From Moorena bouillonii PNG (lineage in GTDB: Bacteria; Cyanobacteriota; Cyanobacteriia; Cyanobacteriales; Coleofasciculaceae), in NCBI RefSeq assembly GCF_001942495.1, contig NZ_MKZS01000001.1:6470787-6534786 (forward strand): 64,000 nt of DNA. The letters are read 5' to 3'. Shown in pieces: positions 9,522 to 17,871 of the stretch. Position 1 is the stretch's first letter, and every line of letters starts with the position of its first letter. Made by a program: the position numbers and the translations under genes. Below the pieces are notes generated by a model that did not search any database, was not told the origin of the DNA, and worked only from the letters and a program-made list of their open reading frames with translations.

Positions 9522-10985
9522 ATGGTGATGATTTTGCCAAAAAAGCCGTCTCATTCGTCTATCCCCTGGTTTAGCATTGGCATGACTGCCATTGTTTTAC
9601 TGTCACTCGCCCTGCGATTTTGGGGGTTGGGTCGATTTAATCGCCTAGTATTCGATGAAGTTTACTACGCTATATTTGCCAATAACTACTTAACCGGTAC
9701 TTCCTTTTTCAATCCCCATCCTCCCCTAAGTCAGTACATCATTGCCATTGGCATCTGGATTGGCTCTCATCTACCTTTTGGACAGGATACAGTTAACGAG
9801 CTGACTGGTTCCTTACGCTCTACCTGGAGTTACCGATGGCTGAATGCCCTGACCGGTTCTTTGATTCCGATCGTAGTGGCGGCTCTGGCTTATCAACTCA
9901 ATCGACGTCGCAGCTATGCCTTGATTGCTGCTCTGTTCGCAGCTACTGATGGTTTATTCCTGGTAGAATCCCGCTATGCCCTGAACAATATATATTTAGT
10001 GATCTTGGGATTACTGGGTCAGTTGTTTTTCCTTCTGGCTCTGAATCATCAGGCTGCCAAATCCTGGCTGATGCTAATCCTATCTGGTGTGTTTTTTGGT
10101 GCTTCCGCAGCGATTAAGTGGAATGGCTTGTGGTTTTTGTTAGGGATTTATATAGTATGGGCTGTGGCTTGGGTATGGCAATTATTTAGAACCTATTTTG
10201 GGCAGACAACCCGTACTCGCTCCATACCATCGGGACGCCATCCATTACAAAACCTGACCCAACTGAATGTCGGGCACATCGTGCTAAACTTGGTGATTTT
10301 ACCAGCTCTGACCTACAGCCTGCTGTGGATTCCTCACTTACTGATGAATCCTAGCCCTGGATTCTGGGAGTCTCAAGTCAAAATTTTAACCTTCCATCAA
10401 AATGTGGGCAGTGGCACTGATGTCCATCCTTACTGTTCCCGGTGGTATACTTGGCTGTTAATGTGGCGTCCGGTTGCTTACTTCTATCAGACTGCTAGTC
10501 ACAGCCCTGAGGCTGTTCCCACTGACTCCCTCTTATCGGCTGATGCGAGCAATGTAATCTATGATGTCCATGCCATGGGCAATCCTTTCCTATGGTGGCT
10601 CTCGACTACAGCTATTTTGTTGCTGCTGCTGCTGTTAACCCAACGCATCTTAGAAGGGGTGGGCTGGAAACTCATACCAACTTCCTATACCTGGATTACC
10701 CTCTATTTGATCGTAAACTACGCCGCTAACCTATTGCCCTGGACGAAAGTGACTCGCTGCACGTTTCTTTATCATTACATGGGAGCTTCAGTGTTTTCTG
10801 GATTAGCACTGGCGTGGCTAGTTGACCGCTGGCTACACAGTGAGAAAAACCAGTATCGTAGTGCTGGTTTCACTGTCATCTTGGTAGTTGTACTAGCTTT
10901 TATATTCTGGTTACCAATTTACTTAGGTCTACCCTTGTCTGAGTCAGGTTATCAGCTGCGGATGTGGTTCCGCTCCTGGATTTAG
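9522..10985 (+). CDS. Phospholipid-carrier-dependent glycosyltransferase, PMT family
   Basis: This is a polytopic membrane protein of 487 residues with about 11 hydrophobic segments. Near the N-terminus LRFWGLGRFNRLVFDEVYYA carries the DE motif of the first external loop typical of PMT/ArnT-type (GT-C) glycosyltransferases. This is followed by a PPL motif (NPHPPLSQYIIAIG) and ALFAATDGLFLVESR. Such enzymes transfer mannose or another sugar from a polyprenyl-phosphate donor to proteins on the outer face of the membrane. A GTG at 9492 would add ten residues; I prefer ATG 9522 because the family region begins soon after. It is flanked by PEP-CTERM genes, and PEP-CTERM proteins are often glycosylated, but a functional link here is only inferred. 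Confidence 0.82.
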   Translation: MVMILPKKPSHSSIPWFSIGMTAIVLLSLALRFWGLGRFNRLVFDEVYYAIFANNYLTGTSFFNPHPPLSQYIIAIGIWIGSHLPFGQDTVNELTGSLRSTWSYRWLNALTGSLIPIVVAALAYQLNRRRSYALIAALFAATDGLFLVESRYALNNIYLVILGLLGQLFFLLALNHQAAKSWLMLILSGVFFGASAAIKWNGLWFLLGIYIVWAVAWVWQLFRTYFGQTTRTRSIPSGRHPLQNLTQLNVGHIVLNLVILPALTYSLLWIPHLLMNPSPGFWESQVKILTFHQNVGSGTDVHPYCSRWYTWLLMWRPVAYFYQTASHSPEAVPTDSLLSADASNVIYDVHAMGNPFLWWLSTTAILLLLLLLTQRILEGVGWKLIPTSYTWITLYLIVNYAANLLPWTKVTRCTFLYHYMGASVFSGLALAWLVDRWLHSEKNQYRSAGFTVILVVVLAFIFWLPIYLGLPLSESGYQLRMWFRSWI

Positions 10986-11044
10986 GGAAAATTTATTAAT
11001 ATCAGGGTTCAGCACTTATTGATGTTTTAGATAATGAAGAATGA

Positions 11045-11242
11045 GAAGTTGATCAGCATTTATTTTGCCGCCTGTGGCTAGTCAATAAGAATGACATAAG
11101 CCAATATAGGGCTGAGCAATTTCAGAATGATATTAGTAAAATAATTCAAATCCACAACCATCAATTATTCAAGAATGATACCGGATCAAAACGTTATATC
11201 GATGATTTTAAATCACATCTAATGAAACCGAAACAGCCTTAA
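11045..11242 (+). pseudogene. Decayed coding remnant of unknown family
   Basis: A 65-codon open stretch (EVDQHLFCRLWLVNKNDISQ... to KPKQP, then TAA) has a protein-like composition and no start codon. In the same frame upstream it continues as YQGSALIDVLDNEE before an in-frame TGA at 11,042-11,044. This looks like the 3' end of an inactivated gene. The family was not recognised. Confidence 0.35.
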
Positions 11243-11296
11243 TAAAGTGGCTTTAAAAGCTATCAATTAAAGCCCTTTAAAATTGGATATTAACAA

Positions 11297-12016
11297 TTAA
11301 CAATATTCCTTTCGTTTCCAGAACAGTTTTAGTCCTGCGACTAAACCTAAGCCAAGGACACTCGAGGCTTCTGGTACTGGCTCTGGTTCTGATGGTGTGT
11401 AGTCGTAAGTAACCGTAACATCCGCTTGGGCTTTTGTTGCGATCGCATTGACGATATTAGCGATCCCGGTAACCATTGATATGGTTTCCGCAGAGAATAA
11501 AAAGTCTACGGGGTCAGTGCCTAGGAATGCATTAAACACTGAATCATTTGTGAAGGTTTTTTCACCGGATACATCACCGGTTAGTCCGATGAATGAAACT
11601 GCAGACGGACCCTGAAAATCTGTTGTGCCATCATAGGCAGCGACTTCCGCTGAATCTTGTACTGTTGCTGTTTCTGTGAACAGGGTTGTATTATTTGGTC
11701 CGACCAATGTGAATAAGCCTTCCAGATTCCAAGTCAGAGTTGCTGGCTGTGCGTCTAGGCTTTCACTCCGTGCGTCTCCTGACATTCCCCCGTTAAATTC
11801 TATGGTCACGGAATCAAGGGTACCAAGACTAGTGTCGAAGGGGTTGATAACAGGTGTCAGAGGCTCGTCAGTGATATTTGTCGGCATCAGTGGCACTGAT
11901 GCGGATTGAACAATAGTGGCACTTTTAGCAGCAGTAGTAGTTGCCACAATACTGCTTAAAACAGAAACAGTAGCTACGCAAATCAGATATTTGGTTTTGA
12001 TTGATGTGAAATTCAA
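11297..12016 (-). CDS. PEP-CTERM exported protein
   Basis: The protein has 239 residues with an N-terminal signal peptide (KYLICVATVSVLSSIVATTT, then AKSA), a beta-rich extracellular body and a tail of the form VPEASSVLGLGLVAGLKLFW ending KRKEYC. This is a PEP-CTERM sorting signal with PEA in place of PEP. Proteins of this class are cleaved by exosortase and often end up in the matrix or cell surface. It is a single-gene unit with no relative in the window apart from the shared tail type. The body was not assigned to a family. Confidence 0.8.
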   Translation of the reverse strand: MNFTSIKTKYLICVATVSVLSSIVATTTAAKSATIVQSASVPLMPTNITDEPLTPVINPFDTSLGTLDSVTIEFNGGMSGDARSESLDAQPATLTWNLEGLFTLVGPNNTTLFTETATVQDSAEVAAYDGTTDFQGPSAVSFIGLTGDVSGEKTFTNDSVFNAFLGTDPVDFLFSAETISMVTGIANIVNAIATKAQADVTVTYDYTPSEPEPVPEASSVLGLGLVAGLKLFWKRKEYC

Positions 12017-12096
12017 TCTTCATTTACAAGTTAATCATTTTTTTTTAAAATGGCAATTTTGATTGGGGATTTATGGGCTGATAAAATAAAATGAAT

Positions 12097-12116
12097 TATC
12101 CGAATTTTTTCGGATA
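12097..12116. promoter_or_regulatory. Perfect hairpin or operator upstream of the PEP-CTERM gene
   Basis: TATCCGAA and TTCGGATA form an 8-bp perfect inverted repeat with a TTTT loop, about 80 bp upstream of the gene ending at 12,016. The rest of the 300-bp gap to the helicase gene is AT-rich with nothing recognisable. Confidence 0.4.
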
Positions 12117-12317
12117 GAAATTTTGATTATTTGTGGTAAGGTGTTAGGTTTTTAAAATTTAGATTGTTTTGATTATCAAAAAAAGCCAAAACACTATTTC
12201 AGGGGATAATAACCACCGAATACCTTGCCGATCAACTAAGGAAAGCTTATCTAAAATATGGTTTGGTTAGAAAAGTTTAAACTTTACTATTGTCAGTTTT
12301 AAATTAACCATTAAGCA

Positions 12318-14879
12318 TTAATCATTAACCATTAAAGAATTTGGAAACTGAGCTTTCAATGCTGGCAATACTGGACAGGGTTTCTTCTGCTGCAAGTTAT
12401 CTCCTTTACCACTAAAGGTATTCCACCGAAATGGTCCCAAATCAGCTGCGGCCATCCACAGCAACCGTTTAGCTCGGGTCATGGCTACATAGAGCAAGCG
12501 GAATTCTTCAGCAGTCTTAAGCTGTGCGGCTTGTTCCCAAGCTTCAGGTGCCATGGGTAAGGGTTTCCCGTGAAGGTAGGCACGAATTTGAGCTCTGGCT
12601 ACTTCTGCTAGGGTAAATTCTCCCAAAAACTGAGCGGCAGTAGGTACCCACGGATTACCTGGAAGGGTGTCTTCATGGAGAAAGGGCAAGAAAACATAGT
12701 CCCAGTCTAATCCTTTGGCTTTGTGCATGGTGATTACAGTCAGTTGATGGGAACGCAGATAAGGGGAGTCTGTATTGTCTGGGTCTACAGGTTCAAAACG
12801 TTCTGAGGTAACGATTTCCTGAAGTACTGTTAGAGTTTCACTGATAGAACTGTTAAAGGTCTGTTTTGCAATCCGTTCGGCTAATTTATCTGCTGTGGCT
12901 AGCTCGCATTGGTCATAGTTTAAGGTCTGAGCTAGGAAGGAAATTAGGTGATAATTGGGGAGTTCTAAACGAGCACGCAGTAAATCACAGCAGTAGCGGC
13001 GAGCTTTGATAACTGCTTTTGTCTGGGGTGGGTCCAATGGACCAGGATAGAGGAATTGTTCAGGATAAGTCGATAGAGCATTGAGGTCTTGGGTGGGAAT
13101 TAACTGACGTTTTACCAAGACATCTAGGGCAGCTTTTAGATAATCCGGAGAATGGGGACGGTCGAGAAATTGCAGCAGTGTTAGGATTTGACTGGGAACG
13201 TGGGATTCGCGATCGCGTTTTTGGACATCATACACTTCAATCCCATGCTGGCGTTTGAGATACTCCAGTTGTTCCACCACAAAGGTTCCTTGTCGATTCT
13301 CCCGCACTAACACAGCAGCGTTATGGTTTTGGTTTTTGGCAAATAGCTCTACTACTCGCTTTCCAATCAGCTCGACTGTGTGGTAAATGTCCTTAGGAGT
13401 GTAAAGTTCTAAGCCTCTCCCTTCTGGATTTGGGTTGGCATCTAGTTGAGGATCATTGGCATCTACTCGACGAATGGTTTGAGGACGAAAGGGTAGCTCG
13501 GTGGATGGTTGGGTTTGGGGGATAGAGTCTGGCTGTGGTACTGTTTCGGTAGCGTTTTTGCTGCCATAGGTGCTATTGACCCAATTCACGATAAAGTTGG
13601 CAGCATCGATGATAACCTGGCTACTGCGACCCGCTTGATCCATTGTGGCTAAACGTCCTATTCCCTGACAGTCTTGGCAAAACCAATTGAAATAAATCGG
13701 GTCAGCTGGGGTAAAGGTAGAGTTAATGGCTTGATTGGGGTCTCCAACTCGGATCAGATTTGTTAAAGGTTGGGAGGTTAAAGGTTGGGAGGTGGAAGGT
13801 TGGGAGGTGGAAGGTTGGGAGGTGGAAGGTTGGGAGGTGGAAGGTTGGAAAGTTGAAGGTTGGGAGGTGGAAGGTTGGAAAGTTGAAGGTTGGGAGGTTG
13901 AAGGTTGGGAGGTTGAAGGTTGGGAGGTTGTTCGCGTAGCGTGGCCAATAGGCCAAGGTTCAAGGTTTGGTTCGGAACTAGCTGGGAATGTGGCTAGGGT
14001 TTGCAAGAGTCGGTATTGTAACGGTGTGGAATCTTGGGCTTCGTCTTCAAAGACGGCAAAAAATTGATTTTGCCAGAGCTGACGGATGGCATCGTTTTCT
14101 AGCACTCTCAGCGCGGCTAGAATCATGTCGTCGTAGTCGATGAATTCACGCGATCGCACTATGGTTTGATACTGTTGATACAGTCCTGCTGCGATCGCTA
14201 ATATCCCATATTCATCGGTTGTCTGTTCACTGAGGTGCCACAAATCTGCTGGTAATAACCCAGAACTTTTGGCTTCATGGATAACAGTGTAGGCCAGGTT
14301 AGGTAACACTTCTGTTCGCAATACGGATTGTCGGCGCAACCGTTCTGTTTCTTCTCCATCAAAGCTTCGACCTTCGAGCAAGGTCAGATACCGGCGTGGA
14401 TAATTAGCAATCCACTGTTCCACACAGGCACGGATTAAGCGATGACTTTGATTTGGAGTTACTAGAGTACTACTGTCTAGATTCAGTCCGGATAATTCTG
14501 GATGACGGTTAGCAATGTAGAGGGCTAAACCATGTAAGGTATAGACTACAAAACTATTTTGTGGGACTTTAAGCGCTTTTAGGTCATCGCGGATTTTAGC
14601 GCGAATACTGGCAGCGGCAGAGCGAGTGAAGGTGACTACCAGCAATTGATATCTGCTATGGAGTTGGTAATTTGCGATCGCAATTGCTGCAGCTTTTGCC
14701 ATGCCAGTAGATTTCCCAGCACCAGGGACAGCGGAAACTGCTAAGGTTCCCCCTTGCCAGTCGGCCATTGGTTGTTGTCCCCTTCTTAAACTATTGCGGA
14801 GTCGTTGTAGTTCTTGGGCACGCCAAGCTGCGAGGGGGGTTTGCTGTGAGTCTGACTTGGTATCTGTATCCTCTGACAT
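12318..14879 (-). CDS. UvrD/PcrA-like superfamily 1 ATP-dependent DNA helicase
   Basis: The 853-residue protein carries the ordered SF1 helicase motifs: Walker A (VPGAGKSTGMAKA), Q/TxGx region (YTLHGLALYIANRHPEL), DEAQD box (FAVFEDEAQDSTPLQYRLL), motif III (RVGDPNQAINSTF), motif V (VITMHKAKGLDWDYVFLP) and motif VI (LLYVAMTRAKRLLW). It would unwind DNA in repair or recombination. Between the DEAQD helix and motif III sits a non-homologous spacer of about 75 residues made of repeated TSQPS pentapeptides. This is preceded by NLEPWPIGHATRT, which translates a dispersed palindromic repeat. The spacer lies just before motif III and keeps the frame, so the enzyme may remain active with a surface loop; that is an inference. 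Four HIP1 octamers fall in the gene. Confidence 0.87.
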   Translation of the reverse strand: MSEDTDTKSDSQQTPLAAWRAQELQRLRNSLRRGQQPMADWQGGTLAVSAVPGAGKSTGMAKAAAIAIANYQLHSRYQLLVVTFTRSAAASIRAKIRDDLKALKVPQNSFVVYTLHGLALYIANRHPELSGLNLDSSTLVTPNQSHRLIRACVEQWIANYPRRYLTLLEGRSFDGEETERLRRQSVLRTEVLPNLAYTVIHEAKSSGLLPADLWHLSEQTTDEYGILAIAAGLYQQYQTIVRSREFIDYDDMILAALRVLENDAIRQLWQNQFFAVFEDEAQDSTPLQYRLLQTLATFPASSEPNLEPWPIGHATRTTSQPSTSQPSTSQPSTFQPSTSQPSTFQPSTSQPSTSQPSTSQPSTSQPLTSQPLTNLIRVGDPNQAINSTFTPADPIYFNWFCQDCQGIGRLATMDQAGRSSQVIIDAANFIVNWVNSTYGSKNATETVPQPDSIPQTQPSTELPFRPQTIRRVDANDPQLDANPNPEGRGLELYTPKDIYHTVELIGKRVVELFAKNQNHNAAVLVRENRQGTFVVEQLEYLKRQHGIEVYDVQKRDRESHVPSQILTLLQFLDRPHSPDYLKAALDVLVKRQLIPTQDLNALSTYPEQFLYPGPLDPPQTKAVIKARRYCCDLLRARLELPNYHLISFLAQTLNYDQCELATADKLAERIAKQTFNSSISETLTVLQEIVTSERFEPVDPDNTDSPYLRSHQLTVITMHKAKGLDWDYVFLPFLHEDTLPGNPWVPTAAQFLGEFTLAEVARAQIRAYLHGKPLPMAPEAWEQAAQLKTAEEFRLLYVAMTRAKRLLWMAAADLGPFRWNTFSGKGDNLQQKKPCPVLPALKAQFPNSLMVND
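13766..13962 (-). repeat. 15-bp coding tandem repeat plus palindromic repeat inside the helicase gene
   Basis: About a dozen units of the type GAAGGTTGGGAGGTG (plus strand) encode TSQPS or TFQPS. They abut a dispersed palindromic element (TTCGCGTAGCGTGGCC then AATAGGCCA, about 13,930-13,960). The same composite, palindrome followed by ACCTTC-type repeats, occurs in a non-coding gap at 45,369-45,486. Confidence 0.88.
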
Positions 14880-15224
14880 GTTGAGATGTGGTGCAACTGA
14901 CTATTTGTTGGTATTTTAATTAGCCCAGGTTGCAAATCGCTATAGCTTTTGGTTAAGCTAGTTGCCCATTCAACCATTAGACCTCGCGAGTAGGGACAGA
15001 TTTTCACAGGGCACTGAGAGCTTAGAGTAGCTTAATGATTATTCATAAATTGGTAAAGTAATCAGTAATAACGCAACAATAACTTAACAATTTCTGCGTT
15101 TTTTTTTTCATAAAACATGCCAAAATTACATGGGCAGTGTCAGTTCTGCTCAGCATAGTTTTAGTAAGGTTAACTCTAAAAGACTTCTTTCGCTTTTTTC
15201 ATTTCACATTTTAAGGAGGAAATT
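14880..15224. promoter_or_regulatory. Divergent intergenic region with promoter and strong RBS for the secreted protein
   Basis: This 345-bp gap separates two divergent genes. At its right end TAAGGAGGAAATT is a near-perfect Shine-Dalgarno sequence 6-8 bases before ATG 15,225. An A/T tract with a run of nine T lies near 15,099-15,109. No further element was recognised. Confidence 0.5.
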
Positions 15225-15602
15225 ATGAAGCGAGTTGCGATGTTTTTGATGTCTTTGATGGCGGCACTGGTACTCATTGCTACCCCAGCTCATGCGTCCA
15301 TCATTCAAGCAGGCATTATTGAGCTGTGTTCACCAGGCCCAGTGGTAACAGCCTCTAAAGACACAAGCACATTTAAAGAAGTGTTCTTCGCACAGCCATT
15401 TCCGGAAGGCTCAGATGTGATCGTGATTCCAATGGTTCAAACCTTTAATGGAGCAGATACCCCTGGTGTCAGGATCGCAGATGTAACCACGAAGGGCTTT
15501 AAGTTCAAAATGAACGAATTAGTTCGGGGTGGTCCAAGGCAGGCTCTGTCAGATGGAGGACATACAAAAGAAACCATAGGTTGGATGGCTGTCGGTTTCT
15601 AA
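15225..15602 (+). CDS. Small secreted protein, H-type-lectin-like
   Basis: The product has 125 residues with a clear signal peptide (MKRVAMFLMSLMAALVLIAT, then PAHA). The mature part resembles the H-type lectin fold: KEVFFAQPFPEGSDVIVIPM, then TTKGFKFKMNEL and a terminal TIGWMAVGF, matching the usual F.pF-V.V......GF......WiAiG pattern. Such domains bind sugars such as N-acetylgalactosamine. Sugar binding here is inferred from the pattern only. It is monocistronic, with a strong RBS and two hairpins downstream, suggesting high expression. Confidence 0.6.
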   Translation: MKRVAMFLMSLMAALVLIATPAHASIIQAGIIELCSPGPVVTASKDTSTFKEVFFAQPFPEGSDVIVIPMVQTFNGADTPGVRIADVTTKGFKFKMNELVRGGPRQALSDGGHTKETIGWMAVGF

Positions 15603-15610
15603 TCACTCTT

Positions 15611-15662
15611 AGGGGTTTTTTCTGACCCCTGTCCCCTGTGCCCCATCCATGGGGCACAGGGG
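15611..15662 (+). terminator. Double hairpin terminator
   Basis: Just after the stop codon AGGGGT...ACCCCT forms a first hairpin (15,611-15,630) with a T-rich loop. A second one is a perfect 14-bp inverted repeat (CCCCTGTGCCCCAT with its complement, 2-base spacer, 15,633-15,662). No T-run follows the second hairpin, so it may act in RNA protection instead. Confidence 0.6.
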
Positions 15663-15798
15663 ATTTAAGTATTTGGTAATGAAAGTGTGACAAAGGCTGT
15701 TGCTTAAGCAATCATTTCATAATTTCATGATTTATCGGAGTTGGTGGAAGTAATTGTTAAGCTAGGCTCATCTGGCAAGGTTATAATCATCACAGTCT

Positions 15799-16053
15799 AT
15801 GCACTCTGAAATTGAAGATTTTACTGTTTGCCATGTTTGTGGTTTTCCTGAAGCTAGAACTCGCTACGGATCTCGAGCCTATGGGAAAGGAAAAGATCTA
15901 CTGGTGATTGAAAATGTACCTATGGTGAGCTGCCCTAGTTGCGGTACGAGTTACTTAACATCATTTACTCTCAAAGAAATTGACCGTATTAAGCGCGATC
16001 GCTTGACAGTAGCACTAACAAAATCTGTGAAGGTTGCTAGTTTCTCAGTTTAA
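15799..16053 (+). CDS. YgiT-type zinc-finger protein (MqsA N-domain-like)
   Basis: The 84-residue protein has two CxxC pairs (CHVCG near residue 11 and CPSCG near 45) separated by a beta-rich segment, then SFTLKEIDRIKRDRLTV. This is the YgiT/MqsA-type zinc-binding antitoxin domain without a C-terminal HTH. In many bacteria such genes follow a DUF4258-type toxin gene. No such partner is visible in the 200 bp upstream or just downstream, so it appears orphaned. A HIP1 octamer lies near its end. Confidence 0.75.
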   Translation: MHSEIEDFTVCHVCGFPEARTRYGSRAYGKGKDLLVIENVPMVSCPSCGTSYLTSFTLKEIDRIKRDRLTVALTKSVKVASFSV

Positions 16054-16091
16054 TATTAACGAGTCCACTACACACAGGGAATTTCAAGATC

Positions 16092-16922
16092 ATGGCAAAT
16101 GGTAAATCCAAAGTTGCACTTATTACCGGGGCATCATCGGGTATGGGCAAAGAAATGGCCAAATCTCTGCTGAAGGATGGTCTGACCGTGGTAGTGGCGG
16201 CACGTAGTGTCGAGAAAATGGCTAACCTTAGAGAGTTGGGTGCTCACCCGCTGCGTATGGACATCACCGATGAGGCAAGTATCCAGGCTGCCGTGAATGA
16301 AATTCAAGATACTTATGGCAAGGTCGATGTTCTAGTCAATAATGCTGGTTTTGGCTGCTATGGGACAGTGGAGGAAACCTCTATTGATGATGCCCGCTAC
16401 CAGTTCGAGGTCAACATCTTCGGCCTTGCCCGACTGACCCAGTTGTTGTTACCAAAGATGCGAGAAGCTCGCTCCGGCAAGATCATTAATATTAGTTCGA
16501 TGGGTGGCAAGATGTATACACCCCTGGGAGCTTGGTATCATGCGTCTAAGCACGCCCTCGAAGGTTGGTCAGACTGTCTGAGATTAGAACTGGCTGCCTT
16601 TAATATTGATGTTGTGATCATTGAACCTGGTATCATCCGAACCGCATTTGGGAATGTACTTATGGGTCCAATGCTGGAGCGGTCGGGAAATGGCCCCTAT
16701 GCTAAACTGGCCAACAGTGTTGCCAAGGCCACCGAAAAATCCTACAACAGCGGTAGCGGTTCTTCTTCAAAGGTGATTGCCGATATTGTCTCGAAGGCGG
16801 TTATTGCACGCAAACCAAAAACTCGCTATGTTGCCGGTCAATTTGCAGCACCAATGATCTTCATCCGAAAGTGGTTTGGCGACCGCATTTTCGATTGGGT
16901 GATCATGAGTAGAGTCAAGTAA
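16092..16922 (+). CDS. Short-chain dehydrogenase/reductase (SDR) family oxidoreductase
   Basis: The protein has 276 residues in the classical SDR order: nucleotide-binding TGASSGMG near residue 12, DI in the adenine region (RMDITDEAS), NNAGFG, a catalytic Ser in INISSMGG and YHASK as the YxxxK catalytic pair. It should be an NAD(P)H-dependent oxidoreductase in the cytoplasm. The C-terminus has a hydrophobic patch (FIRKWFGDRIFDWVIMSRVK). The substrate cannot be told from the sequence. It starts 38 bp after the YgiT-type gene on the same strand, but the functions do not suggest a pathway. Confidence 0.88.
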   Translation: MANGKSKVALITGASSGMGKEMAKSLLKDGLTVVVAARSVEKMANLRELGAHPLRMDITDEASIQAAVNEIQDTYGKVDVLVNNAGFGCYGTVEETSIDDARYQFEVNIFGLARLTQLLLPKMREARSGKIINISSMGGKMYTPLGAWYHASKHALEGWSDCLRLELAAFNIDVVIIEPGIIRTAFGNVLMGPMLERSGNGPYAKLANSVAKATEKSYNSGSGSSSKVIADIVSKAVIARKPKTRYVAGQFAAPMIFIRKWFGDRIFDWVIMSRVK

Positions 16923-17126
16923 AGTATGGTTGTTTGCTTCTCTTGCAAACTCCTAATCAGATTCCGATGAACGTTAGACTTTGCTGAGTATCAGTAGATG
17001 GTCTTGCAGAAGTGTTAACATTGACTTTGTCTTTGGGATGTGCTTCCATTGTCAAGCACCAAATGCACTACAGTTGCGTGTACCTAAAGGTGAGAGCGAT
17101 CGCAACATTGGGCTAGACAAATCAAT

Positions 17127-17870
17127 ATGGATCAAATCATAGCAAAGGTTTTCTTAGAATGCGTTCGCGCAATCGATGCCAGCGAGTTGATAAGTCGCGT
17201 TTCTTCCACGGACAAAGAGTTTAGCTTTCAAAATTGGTTTGCTGTTCGTCTTGAAAGGCTTTCCTTGAACTTCGATGAACCTTCAAGAAATGCTTATCCA
17301 GACTTCAGGCTTGTTGATTTCCCCCTTGGCTTCGAGATAAAAGGATTAGGATTTCCAGGCAGGGAAGCAAACTATGACTGCAATAGTCAAGTGCCCTCAG
17401 GTCTGCATAATGGGAGGACAATTTACTATGTGTTTGGACGATACCCAGCAAAAACCAAGGAAAAGAACTATCCAGTCTATGATCTTGTCATGTGTCATGG
17501 CAATTTCTTAAATGCAGACCATTCTTATATCCATAAAAATAAGAATCTTAAAGGTTTCGGTAGCTATGGAGACATTATGATTCGTGACCGAAAAATGTAT
17601 GTTGCACCTACACCATTTGCCCTTACGGATGGCACAGAACGCCAAGTTACTCTGATTGCTCCAACTGGCTTTAAATTTGGTATAGATTTAAAACACTCGG
17701 GTACTATCACACGTATAGAGACTCCAAGGCTGATCAGGGGTTATTACTTTGATATGATTGAACATACGCTTACACCTTCCTATATAGATAATCCAAACGC
17801 AGGAAAGAAACACACATTTGAAGTTTTTCGTGCAGCAAAATCTTTAGGACCAACAGTCACTCTTCGTTGA
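17127..17870 (+). CDS. Probable type II restriction endonuclease
   Basis: The 247-residue protein was not matched to a named enzyme. It has a PD-(D/E)xK-like nuclease core: PD at residues 58-59 followed by E70-I-K72 (YPDFRLVDFPLGFEIKG). Its stop codon is one base away from the start of a DNA cytosine methyltransferase, the usual arrangement of a restriction-modification pair. It would cut unmethylated DNA at the site protected by that methylase. The recognition sequence cannot be predicted here. The gene has no HIP1 octamer, consistent with acquisition by transfer. Confidence 0.72.
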   Translation: MDQIIAKVFLECVRAIDASELISRVSSTDKEFSFQNWFAVRLERLSLNFDEPSRNAYPDFRLVDFPLGFEIKGLGFPGREANYDCNSQVPSGLHNGRTIYYVFGRYPAKTKEKNYPVYDLVMCHGNFLNADHSYIHKNKNLKGFGSYGDIMIRDRKMYVAPTPFALTDGTERQVTLIAPTGFKFGIDLKHSGTITRIETPRLIRGYYFDMIEHTLTPSYIDNPNAGKKHTFEVFRAAKSLGPTVTLR

Positions 17871-17871
17871 T

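Noticed and set aside
13723-14067. Repetitive open frames on both strands over the helicase insert
   Set aside because: They exist only because a 15-bp tandem repeat is open in several frames; the helicase frame explains the region.
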